This document shows positions 50,570 through 57,963 of a DNA stretch of 64,000 nucleotides, one piece after another. The position numbers and the translations under genes were made by a program. Source of the DNA: Halobacillus sp. Marseille-Q1614 (lineage in GTDB: Bacteria; Bacillota; Bacilli; Bacillales; Halobacillaceae); NCBI RefSeq assembly GCF_902809865.1, contig NZ_CADDWH010000001.1:2914001-2978000 (forward strand), given 5' to 3'. How positions within the stretch are numbered: position 1 is the stretch's first letter; each line of letters opens with the position of its first letter. The notes under the pieces were generated by a model that was not told where the DNA came from, made no database searches, and worked only from the letters and a program-made list of their open reading frames with translations.

Positions 50570-51523
50570 ATGAAAAAACTCAGTAATCAATACCTTGAAG
50601 AAGCAATCGAAGACAGCAAGCCTTATGCCGCAAATGGAGAAATAAAGCCGGATATCCCCCGGATGGATGAAAAGATGAGAGATATGCTAGGTGTAACCAT
50701 TATTACGCCGGACTTTGAAATATATCGGGCAGGAGAATACGATCAGACCGTTCCTATGCAGAGCACATCGAAAATTATTGGGCTCATGCTCGCCCTGCAG
50801 GATTTTGGAAAAGATAGAGTCTTTCAAACCGTGGGAATGGAGCCTATGGGAGATTTCTTTAATTCTATTTCGTCACTGGAATCGCCAGCTAATGAGAAGC
50901 CTTTTAATCCAATGGTTAATGCCGGGGCGATTTCAGTCGCTTCTCTTATAAAGGGTCAGACGGTAGAGAATCGTTTCAGCCGTTACCTTGACTTTCTAAA
51001 AGACATTACAGAAAACAATGAGCTCAAAATGGATGAAGAAGTTTATGAAGCTGAAGTAAATAATGGAGCCCGCAATCGGTCGCTGGCTTATTTTCTCCAG
51101 AGTACCGGCACTCTCGTAACCGATGTCGAAGACGCACTGGACCTTTATTTTCGAATGAATTCCATTATGATGAACAGTACCGGTTTTGCAAGAGTCGGAT
51201 TATTCCTCGCCCGCGGTGGATATGATCCAGATGGAAATAAACTTATTCCTGATCAGCATTTACGTACGGTTAAAGCCATTATGCTTACGTCTGGTATGTA
51301 TAACGCTTCTGGTCATTATGCTGTAGAAGTCGGGTTCCCATGTAAAAGCGGGGTTTCAGGCAGCATCATCGGCTCGGTGCCTGGAGTGATGGGAATTGGT
51401 GTTGTTTCGCCTCCAATTGACAGTAAAGGAAACAGCACAGCAGGTGGAGCCTTGCTTAAAAAGCTGTCTAAAGACTTGGAACTGAATATGTTCGGTATTG
51501 AGAATATAAAGGATAAGCACTGA
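50570..51523 (+). CDS. glsA: Glutaminase (serine-dependent, GlsA family)
   Basis: Hydrolyses glutamine to glutamate and ammonia. 317 residues. The beta-lactamase-like catalytic SxxK is in MQSTSKIIG (about 66-70). PFNPMVNAGAIS, NGARNRSLAYF and GFPCKSGVSGSI complete the active site, all as in Bacillus GlsA. AGGAGGAACGG precedes the ATG. The stop overlaps the start of the next gene (TGATG), so the pair is coupled. The sigma-B-like promoter suggests expression in stress. Glutamate from this enzyme could serve as an osmolyte, an inference for a salt-tolerant host. Confidence 0.95.
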   Translation: MKKLSNQYLEEAIEDSKPYAANGEIKPDIPRMDEKMRDMLGVTIITPDFEIYRAGEYDQTVPMQSTSKIIGLMLALQDFGKDRVFQTVGMEPMGDFFNSISSLESPANEKPFNPMVNAGAISVASLIKGQTVENRFSRYLDFLKDITENNELKMDEEVYEAEVNNGARNRSLAYFLQSTGTLVTDVEDALDLYFRMNSIMMNSTGFARVGLFLARGGYDPDGNKLIPDQHLRTVKAIMLTSGMYNASGHYAVEVGFPCKSGVSGSIIGSVPGVMGIGVVSPPIDSKGNSTAGGALLKKLSKDLELNMFGIENIKDKH

Positions 51524-51978
51524 TGGGGTTTGATTACTCAATCGACTTTGAAAACACGGATTTCAGAGAAAAACCTGAGCTCTACCGGGTCGGACTTGGA
51601 GAGCAGGGAGTGCTGCTGGTGGAGCCTTATAAGAGCGAAATCCTTCCGCACTGGAGGTTTAAAACACCAGAAATCGCCAAGAAATCTTCTGACAAGATCT
51701 ATCAAATGTATTTGGACTATAAGAAAGCCGGGGACTTTGTCGGAATGGATATGGCCCGGAAGTTCCTTCAAATGGGCTATACGAGGTCCCGTCGATATGC
51801 CAACTATAAAGGCGGTAAAAAGTATAATGACCAAGGTGAAGTAAACGAGCGGGAGATCGATCATGAAAAAGCAAGGTCGGCAGAGATATTTGAAGAAAAA
51901 TGGATAACTGTCCGGGAAGATGAAGAGTATCTAATTTTAAAGAAAGAGCATCAAAAAAATACGGTTAGACGAGGCTGA
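51523..51978 (+). CDS. DUF4385 family protein
   Basis: 151 residues, cytoplasmic, no signal or membrane segment. Features are FDYSIDFENTDFREKPELYRVG at the start, EPYKSEILPHWRFKTP, and a basic middle (ARKFLQMGYTRSRRYANYKGGKKY), matching the DUF4385 pattern. Function is unknown. It overlaps the glsA stop by one base and so is co-translated with glutaminase under the same sigma-B-like promoter. The terminator hairpin (51957-51987) overlaps its last codons. Confidence 0.82.
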   Translation: MGFDYSIDFENTDFREKPELYRVGLGEQGVLLVEPYKSEILPHWRFKTPEIAKKSSDKIYQMYLDYKKAGDFVGMDMARKFLQMGYTRSRRYANYKGGKKYNDQGEVNEREIDHEKARSAEIFEEKWITVREDEEYLILKKEHQKNTVRRG

Positions 51979-51987
51979 CCGTATTTT
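51957..51987. terminator. Terminator after glsA-DUF4385
   Basis: AAATACGGT/ACCGTATTTT hairpin containing the stop codon. Confidence 0.7.
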
Positions 51988-52046
51988 CCGCCTTAAAGTT
52001 CACTAATTAGAAGGCAACTCAGCAGGTGCGTAAACCGCTAGACCAT

Positions 52047-53027
52047 TTAAGAATGTTTATAGATGACCGTGCTGTAAACTTGGGATTTGGATTTAGGATC
52101 GATATATGATTTGGCTGCATTAACCGCCGTCATCGCTTCCGTAAACCCTGAAGCGATCAGCATTGTTTTATGAGGATAAAGCGCTGCATCACCGGCAGCA
52201 AATATTCCTTCTATGTTTGTACCCATATTCATCTCCACAGGGATACGCCCTTTTTCCGTCTCTAGTCCCCATTCCTGATACAGGCTTTTTTCAATTTTTA
52301 ACCCTTCATAGACTAAAACGTGTTCAGCATCGAGGCGCTCTCTATTCTCAAGAACAACGCCTGTTAATTCTGTTTCCGATCCTTCAAGACCGCTTACTTT
52401 CGTATTTCTATGAATACGAACAGAGGAAGCTTCCAGTCTCTCAACATCCTGCTCATAAACGGCTTTAAATTCTTGACTATGATTGATTATATGGACTTCT
52501 TTTGCAATCTTTTCTAAAGCTAAAGCCCAATCAATGCCTACACGGCTGTCAGAAACAACCACTGCTTTCTTTCCTTCATATTGTTTAATATTCTGGATCG
52601 TGTAATGAATGAATTTCTGATTATATTTCTCCAGCTGCGGTACATTCAGCGGTTTCATATCAAACGTCCCTAAACCGGAAGCAACGATGACCGTTTTCGA
52701 GAGGTGCTGGTTTCCGTCTTCTGAGTGAAGAATAAATGATCCATCTACCTGTTTTTCTATGGATTTAACTTTCTCATCTGTGACGATCTCAGGCTCTATG
52801 CTTCCAGCCTGTTCTTCGACTCTATGCACAAGCTCTTCACCTGTGACCCCTAAGAAACCGCCGACATCGTAAATCTTTTTCTCCGGATAGAAAAAAGAGA
52901 CTTTTCCTCCCAGCCCTGGCTGATACTCGATTACTTTCGTCTTCATGTTGCGCATTCCTGCATAAAAAGCAGCATATAGGCCTGTTGTCCCCCCACCTAT
53001 AATGGTCAGATCAAATTGTTCTTTCAT
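52047..53027 (-). CDS. YumC-like flavoprotein with degenerate NADPH site
   Basis: 326 residues, thioredoxin-reductase-like fold related to ferredoxin-NADP reductase type 2. The FAD part is intact: IIGGGTTGLYAAFYAGMR (about 9-26), PGLGGKVSFFYPEKKIYDVGGF, VASGLGTF and the late AAGDAALYPHKTMLIASGFTEA. The second Rossmann loop, normally GGGDSAVDWA, reads VVSDSRVGIDWA, and the following HRRxxFRA reads NHSQEFKAV, so the usual NADPH-phosphate contacts are gone. There is no redox CxxC. It is co-directional with two siderophore permeases (15 bases downstream), so a role in releasing iron from ferric siderophore is likely. The electron donor is unknown. Confidence 0.85.
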   Translation of the reverse strand: MKEQFDLTIIGGGTTGLYAAFYAGMRNMKTKVIEYQPGLGGKVSFFYPEKKIYDVGGFLGVTGEELVHRVEEQAGSIEPEIVTDEKVKSIEKQVDGSFILHSEDGNQHLSKTVIVASGLGTFDMKPLNVPQLEKYNQKFIHYTIQNIKQYEGKKAVVVSDSRVGIDWALALEKIAKEVHIINHSQEFKAVYEQDVERLEASSVRIHRNTKVSGLEGSETELTGVVLENRERLDAEHVLVYEGLKIEKSLYQEWGLETEKGRIPVEMNMGTNIEGIFAAGDAALYPHKTMLIASGFTEAMTAVNAAKSYIDPKSKSQVYSTVIYKHS

Positions 53028-53041
53028 ATGCTCTCTCTCCT

Positions 53042-54049
53042 TTATTTCGTTTTCATTAGTAAGTAAATAAAGTAAGGCGTACTTATTATGGTTACTACAA
53101 TCCCTACTGGAATCTCTGATGGCGCTAATAGATTCCTTCCTAACGTATCAGCCGTCAGTAGTACTGCAGCTCCAATAAGAGTCGAAAGCGGCAGTAAATA
53201 CTGGTGCTTCGGCCCGACAATCCTTCGGGCAATATGAGGAGCGACAAGACCTAGAAAGGCGATTCCCCCGGCCGCTGCTACAGATAAACCTGCTAGGCTG
53301 ACAGCAACAAACAATAGAACCCGGCGCTCTTTCTCAACGCCTGCCCCCAGCCCCATGGCTACATCATCGCCCAGGTTTAAAACATTTAAGGCCGCATATT
53401 TTGCTATTCCATATATAATCAGCAGTAATATCCCGGGAGCTATTGCGATTACAAAACCCCAGTTCGGACTCCAAATATCGCCTGAAAGCCAGACAATCGC
53501 CTGCATAAAATCCTGCGGGTTCATTTTTACTTGAAATAAAATAAGTGCCGCACTAAAGCCCGCATTCACACCAATTCCAACTAATACGAGCCTCATCGGT
53601 TCAACCCCTTGTTTCCAGGCCAGAAAGTAGACGAGAACTGCTGCAAAAAAAGCTCCGACAAGGCCAAATAAAGGCAGCATACAAATGCCCCAGCCGGTTA
53701 AAGAGTTCATGGATGACTGAAAAAAGAAGATATAGAGAATGACAGCAAATCCGGCTCCGGAATTAATTCCTAAAATACCGGGTTCGGCAAGGTCATTTTG
53801 TGTTACCCCCTGTAAAATAGCACCTGAAACACTTAAAGCCATTCCTACTAATAGAGCGATTACGATGCCGGGAAGTCGAAAATCAAAGAGAACGAGCTCC
53901 TGCCGGCTGTTTCCTTGTCCGATTAAAGTTTGAAAGACTTCACTCGGACTTATTTGAATGGCACCAAGGTTTAAGCTGATGAGCATAACGGCGACAATAT
54001 AAATTCCAAGCCCGAGATACCAGGCCGTCATTTTTTTAAAGCTTGTCAT
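53042..54049 (-). CDS. Iron-siderophore ABC transporter permease (FecCD family)
   Basis: 335 residues with nine to ten hydrophobic segments. FDFRLPGIVIALLVGMALSVSGAILQG and GGIAFLGLVAPHIARRIVG (the ATPase-contact loop) are FecCD hallmarks. It forms a heterodimer with the adjacent permease, start touching the other's stop (54049). No ATPase gene is in the cluster; in Bacillus such importers share the YusV ATPase. Expression should be iron-controlled through the Fur box at 55130. Confidence 0.93.
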   Translation of the reverse strand: MTSFKKMTAWYLGLGIYIVAVMLISLNLGAIQISPSEVFQTLIGQGNSRQELVLFDFRLPGIVIALLVGMALSVSGAILQGVTQNDLAEPGILGINSGAGFAVILYIFFFQSSMNSLTGWGICMLPLFGLVGAFFAAVLVYFLAWKQGVEPMRLVLVGIGVNAGFSAALILFQVKMNPQDFMQAIVWLSGDIWSPNWGFVIAIAPGILLLIIYGIAKYAALNVLNLGDDVAMGLGAGVEKERRVLLFVAVSLAGLSVAAAGGIAFLGLVAPHIARRIVGPKHQYLLPLSTLIGAAVLLTADTLGRNLLAPSEIPVGIVVTIISTPYFIYLLMKTK

Positions 54050-55077
54050 TATACTCCGCTCCTTTCTCCGCCGCGTGCTAAGTAAAGGAAGAAAGGTACA
54101 CCGATAAAGGCGGTAATAGCGCCAACGGGCGTTTCAAAAGGAGCATTAACCAGCCGGGCCGCCGTATCTGCAAGTACTAACAGCCCTCCTCCCAGAATCG
54201 CAGATATCGGAATAATCAGTCGATAATCCGCACCGACAAGGAACCTTGTAATATGAGGAATGACCAGTCCAACAAAACCGACAGTACCCGCAATAGACAC
54301 AGCCGCTCCTGCTAAAACGAATACAACAACGACTCCCAGAACTTTAATAAGAAATGTATTTTGTCCAAGCCCCTTAGAGGTGTCTTCCCCCAGGCTGAGA
54401 ACGGTCATAGATTTAGAAATAGCTATAGCTAATACTAGACCTACCGCCCCGGCTGCGAGCAGGATTTTTACCGAAGTCCAGTCCGTGTTTGCTAACCCGC
54501 CGGCATACCAGAAGCTCATTTGCTTAGCTACTTGAAAATGCATGGAAATGGCTGTGGCTATAGAACTAAGCATTCCGCCAATCGCTACGCCTGCTAAAGC
54601 CAGTTTCACAGGAGTCAATCCCCCTGAAGAGAAAGAACCAACAGCAAAGACAAGAACGACCGCTAAACCAGCCCCGATAAAAGAAGCAAACGTCATCCCG
54701 GACAAAGAAAGGGAGGGAAAAAATACTAAAGCCACGATGAGAGCAAACGCGGCGCCATGAGTGACTCCCATGATGGAAGGCGAGGCTAAAGGATTACGCG
54801 TAAGCCCTTGCATGACAGCTCCTGAAACGGCTAAAAAGCTCCCGACTAATGCTGCACCAATTGCCCTCGGAAGCCTCAGTTCCTGGATCACCTGATGGCT
54901 GGCCTCTTCTGGGTTGAAATTAACCACTGCCTCCCACACCGTTGATAAACGAATATCAGCCGCACCAAGTGCTACTGACCATCCTAAAGATAAAACAAGT
55001 CCGATTGATGCTAGTAAAAATATTAATGATGCTTTTCCTAAATGCTTAGGAACTTGAGACTCTTCCGCTGCCCTCAC
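54049..55077 (-). CDS. Iron-siderophore ABC transporter permease (FecCD family)
   Basis: 342 residues, nine to ten hydrophobic segments. LRLPRAIGAALVGSFLAVSGAVMQG and GTVGFVGLVIPHITRFLVG are the family signatures. It is first in the minus-strand unit permease-permease-flavoprotein and divergent from the binding-protein gene. A Fur box lies 53 bases upstream of the start. The first about 15 residues (MRAAEESQVPKHLGK) are a short polar lead. Confidence 0.93.
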   Translation of the reverse strand: MRAAEESQVPKHLGKASLIFLLASIGLVLSLGWSVALGAADIRLSTVWEAVVNFNPEEASHQVIQELRLPRAIGAALVGSFLAVSGAVMQGLTRNPLASPSIMGVTHGAAFALIVALVFFPSLSLSGMTFASFIGAGLAVVLVFAVGSFSSGGLTPVKLALAGVAIGGMLSSIATAISMHFQVAKQMSFWYAGGLANTDWTSVKILLAAGAVGLVLAIAISKSMTVLSLGEDTSKGLGQNTFLIKVLGVVVVFVLAGAAVSIAGTVGFVGLVIPHITRFLVGADYRLIIPISAILGGGLLVLADTAARLVNAPFETPVGAITAFIGVPFFLYLARGGERSGV

Positions 55078-55129
55078 TTTATTTCAGCCCTCTCTATTTC
55101 CAAAGACAGTACTATGTACTCATCAAATT

Positions 55130-55148
55130 GAGAATGATTATCACTATC
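55130..55148. promoter_or_regulatory. Fur box, permease side
   Basis: GAGAATGATTATCACTATC matches the 19-base Fur consensus GATAATGATTATCATTATC at 16 positions. Confidence 0.75.
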
Positions 55149-55203
55149 TAAGTATATGGCACAAAAAATAAATCTTCAAGCTAAGTTATTGGAAGTGGAG
55201 AAT

Positions 55204-55236
55204 TTGACTCTTTTAGTGAAAATGATTATCATTATC
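55204..55236 (+). promoter_or_regulatory. Promoter and Fur box of the siderophore-binding protein gene
   Basis: TTGACT (55204-55209), 17 bases, TATCAT (55227-55232). GAAAATGATTATCATTATC (55218-55236), 17 of 19 to the Fur consensus, covers the -10, so iron-bound Fur would block it. Confidence 0.85.
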
Positions 55237-55281
55237 GTCAGATGAATTATTTAAAGACAATTTCATAGGAGGAAAGTCATA

Positions 55282-56229
55282 ATGAAAAGAACAATATGGA
55301 TGTTTATCAGCCTTCTGTCCATCCTTGCACTGATAGCCTGCAGTAATGGAGAGGATTCAAACAGCTCTGGAGATTCCGGGGATACTAAAGAAGCTTCCTC
55401 AGAACGAACCCTTGAACATGCCTCTGGAGAAGTGAAACTCCCCGAAAACCCGGAACGTGTACTTGCCCCATACTTAGAAGATTCTCTAGCAGCTTTAGGA
55501 GTTAAGCCAGCTGCTCAGTGGTCAATTGGTGAAGATGTTCTTGATTATTTGCAGCCTGAACTGGAAGGCGTTCCTAAAATCAGCTGGGATCTTCCATTAG
55601 AACAGACTTTAGAGGCTGACCCGGGCTTAATAATTTTCAGTTCCCCTTCTTCTTTGCAAAATGGTTCTTATGAAGATTATCAGCAAATAGCGCCAACTTA
55701 CGTTATGGAAGAAGAAGTAAATGCTCACTGGAGAGAGCAGCTTACACAAATGGGAGAGATCTTAAACAAGCAAGAGGAGGCTGAACAAGCATTAAATGAA
55801 TTTGACCAAAAGGCAGCGGATATGAAAGAAAGCCTTGAAGAAGCAGTGGGGGATGAATCTGTCGCCTTCATTTGGACGATGGGCGAGGAATTTTATGTAT
55901 TCGAATCCACACGATATGGAGCAGAAGTTTTGTATGAGAAAGTTGGTCTTACTCAGCCTGAGTTTATTAAAAACTTAGAGCAGCAGGAACAGTGGAACCC
56001 CATTGCTTTAGAAAAGCTTAGTGAGCTTGACGCTGACCATGTCTTTCTAATCGGTGAAGAAAACGAAGCAGGATTTGAAGTACTAAATAACAGTTCTGTA
56101 TGGAAGAACGTGCCTGCCGTTGAAAAAGATCAAGTTTATACTATGAATGAGCCGAGCCACTGGACGATCGACGGCGTCATCGCTCACGATATGACATTAA
56201 ATAAAGTTCATGAAGCTCTAACAAATTAA
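55282..56229 (+). CDS. Iron-siderophore substrate-binding lipoprotein
   Basis: 315 residues. The lipoprotein signal has lipobox LIACS (Cys20), followed by a low-complexity S/D/E/G linker (about 21-45). The mature part shows the class III binding-protein fold: PERVLAPYLEDSLAALGVKP, SWDLPLEQTLEADPGLIIFSS, a long helical backbone (about 140-190) and a late NEPSHWTIDGVIAH. It should capture a ferric siderophore outside the cell and hand it to the divergent FecCD permeases. The type (catecholate or hydroxamate) is not clear. Confidence 0.92.
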   Translation: MKRTIWMFISLLSILALIACSNGEDSNSSGDSGDTKEASSERTLEHASGEVKLPENPERVLAPYLEDSLAALGVKPAAQWSIGEDVLDYLQPELEGVPKISWDLPLEQTLEADPGLIIFSSPSSLQNGSYEDYQQIAPTYVMEEEVNAHWREQLTQMGEILNKQEEAEQALNEFDQKAADMKESLEEAVGDESVAFIWTMGEEFYVFESTRYGAEVLYEKVGLTQPEFIKNLEQQEQWNPIALEKLSELDADHVFLIGEENEAGFEVLNNSSVWKNVPAVEKDQVYTMNEPSHWTIDGVIAHDMTLNKVHEALTN

Positions 56230-56241
56230 TAAAATGTAAAG

Positions 56242-56278
56242 AATACGTAAACTTTGTCGAAGTTTGCGTATTTTTTAT
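56242..56278 (+). terminator. Terminator of the binding-protein gene
   Basis: AATACGTAAACTT/AAGTTTGCGTATT with a T run. Confidence 0.8.
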
Positions 56279-56340
56279 TGCATTAAATTCAACATTATCG
56301 TATATTGATATCGGATTCTGATAAAAGGAGAGACTGTTCT

Positions 56341-56661
56341 ATGCTGAGAGATTTTTTTTTAGGATCAATAAAGATCCATATCCTCTATCACGCAGATGTG
56401 GAGCCCATTTATGGAGCATACCTTATGGAGGAATTAGCTTCCCACGGCTATAATATCAGCCCTGGAACACTATACCCTACTCTTAAATCTCTGCACAAAA
56501 ACGGTCTTCTCCATAAGTATGAAGAAACTGTTAATGGCAAGGTGAGGAAGTATTATACGATCACCGAAGAAGGGAAACGAGTTCTTGAAGAAGGAAAACA
56601 GCAAGTCAGGGAGCTCGCCCTGGAAGTTTTAGAAGATGATTGGAGGAATGAACATGAGTAG
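56341..56661 (+). CDS. PadR family transcriptional regulator
   Basis: 106 residues from ATG 56341 (AAAGGAGAGA upstream). The winged helix is clear: MLRDFFLGSIKIHILYHADV, IYGAYLMEELASHG, ISPGTLYPTLKSLHKNGLL and KYYTITEEGKRVLEEG. The dimerisation helix is short, so it is a class-2-like PadR. Its last eight bases overlap the chrA start. The PadR-ChrA pairing is known in Bacillus chromate operons, so it probably represses this unit until chromate or another signal appears. Confidence 0.9.
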   Translation: MLRDFFLGSIKIHILYHADVEPIYGAYLMEELASHGYNISPGTLYPTLKSLHKNGLLHKYEETVNGKVRKYYTITEEGKRVLEEGKQQVRELALEVLEDDWRNEHE

Positions 56662-57832
56662 ACCTAAAGGATCCCTAAAAGAAGTTCTATTAGCTTCTAC
56701 TAAGCTGGGGTTCACTTCTTTTGGAGGACCTGTTGCCCATCTGGCTTACTTTAAAGACGAATACGTCGATAGAAAAAAGTGGCTGGATGATAAAACCTAT
56801 GCTGACATCATTGCACTCTGCCAATTTCTTCCCGGCCCTGCAAGCAGCCAGGTGGGAATAGCCATCGGCATGCTGCGGGCAGGACTATTAGGAGGGATTG
56901 TCTCCTGGATCGGCTTTACCGTTCCATCGATTTTAGTTCTTGTCCTGTTTGCGTTAATGTATCAGTCTTTTGATTTAAGTGACGCCGGCTTTATTCAAAG
57001 CTTAAAAGTTGTTGCCGCTGCCGTAGTTCTCCATGCCCTCATTGGATTAGGAAAAAAGCTGACACCGGACACGCCGCGGATTACCATTGCTCTGGCTGCC
57101 GCATTTATAATGCTGCTTTATCCTTCTGCATGGGTGCAGATTGTTATTATTCTAGCAGCAGGCCTTCTCGGAGCTAAGCTTTTTCACAAAATTGCAGATA
57201 CAAAAGCAGAACCCTTCCCTGTCACCTTTTCTAAAAAAGCAGGGGCTGCTGCTCTAGCTATACTAGCCAGCCTACTGGCTTTCCTTCCTATATTGGCACG
57301 TACAACTGAAAATATGCTCGTCCAAATGTTTGATACCTTTTTCCGGGTTGGTGCTCTAGTATTTGGCGGAGGCCACGTCGTCCTGCCTATGATTGAGCGG
57401 GAAGTTGTGCCGACAGGATGGCTTGATGCCGGAGAATTCCTGGCAGGTTACGGGATGGCACAAGCAGTGCCGGGGCCTCTGTTTACGTTTGCCAGTTATC
57501 TCGGCACGATGATCCAAGGTATATCGGGTGCAGTCGTCGCTACTGTAGGTATCTTTTTACCCTCTTTCTTATTCTTAATTGCAGCTCTTCCTTTCCTGAG
57601 TGAACTGCGTAAGAAAGCCAAGTTCCAAGGTGTGCTTATGGGAGTAAATGCAAGCGTGGTAGGTATCCTGCTCGCTGCCTTTTATGACCCTGTTATTACA
57701 AGCTCTATCCAATCCAATGCAGATTTTGCACTGGCTGTTATTCTATTTGCCTGCCTGCATTACTTTAAGGTGCCTGCCTGGGCTATTGTTTTAATAGGTG
57801 TTGGTGCCGGGTTTCTTATTAATTTGATATGA
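56654..57832 (+). CDS. chrA: Chromate transporter ChrA (two-domain)
   Basis: 392 residues, two homologous CHR halves with about ten hydrophobic segments. The first half has KLGFTSFGGPVAHLAYFKDEYV and ALCQFLPGPASSQVGIAIG, the second FFRVGALVFGGGHVVLPMIEREV and GYGMAQAVPGPLFTFASYLG, the diagnostic paired signatures. It exports chromate, and family members may serve other oxyanions. GGAGG is seven bases before the ATG at 56654; another ATG at 56648 is too close. Translationally coupled to padR. Confidence 0.95.
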   Translation: MSRPKGSLKEVLLASTKLGFTSFGGPVAHLAYFKDEYVDRKKWLDDKTYADIIALCQFLPGPASSQVGIAIGMLRAGLLGGIVSWIGFTVPSILVLVLFALMYQSFDLSDAGFIQSLKVVAAAVVLHALIGLGKKLTPDTPRITIALAAAFIMLLYPSAWVQIVIILAAGLLGAKLFHKIADTKAEPFPVTFSKKAGAAALAILASLLAFLPILARTTENMLVQMFDTFFRVGALVFGGGHVVLPMIEREVVPTGWLDAGEFLAGYGMAQAVPGPLFTFASYLGTMIQGISGAVVATVGIFLPSFLFLIAALPFLSELRKKAKFQGVLMGVNASVVGILLAAFYDPVITSSIQSNADFALAVILFACLHYFKVPAWAIVLIGVGAGFLINLI

Positions 57833-57836
57833 TAGG

Positions 57837-57875
57837 AAAAAGAATGAGTATAAATGTATTTTATACTCATTCTTT
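57837..57875 (+). terminator. Terminator of padR-chrA
   Basis: AGAATGAGTATAAA/TTTATACTCATTCT perfect 14-bp stem with short T tail. Confidence 0.75.
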
Positions 57876-57963
57876 GGATTAAATTGTCGATATAATAGAT
57901 AATAGGACTTATGGGAAGAAGCTTGTTACGCTTTATCCAATTTTGCAGTATGGAGGAATCACC

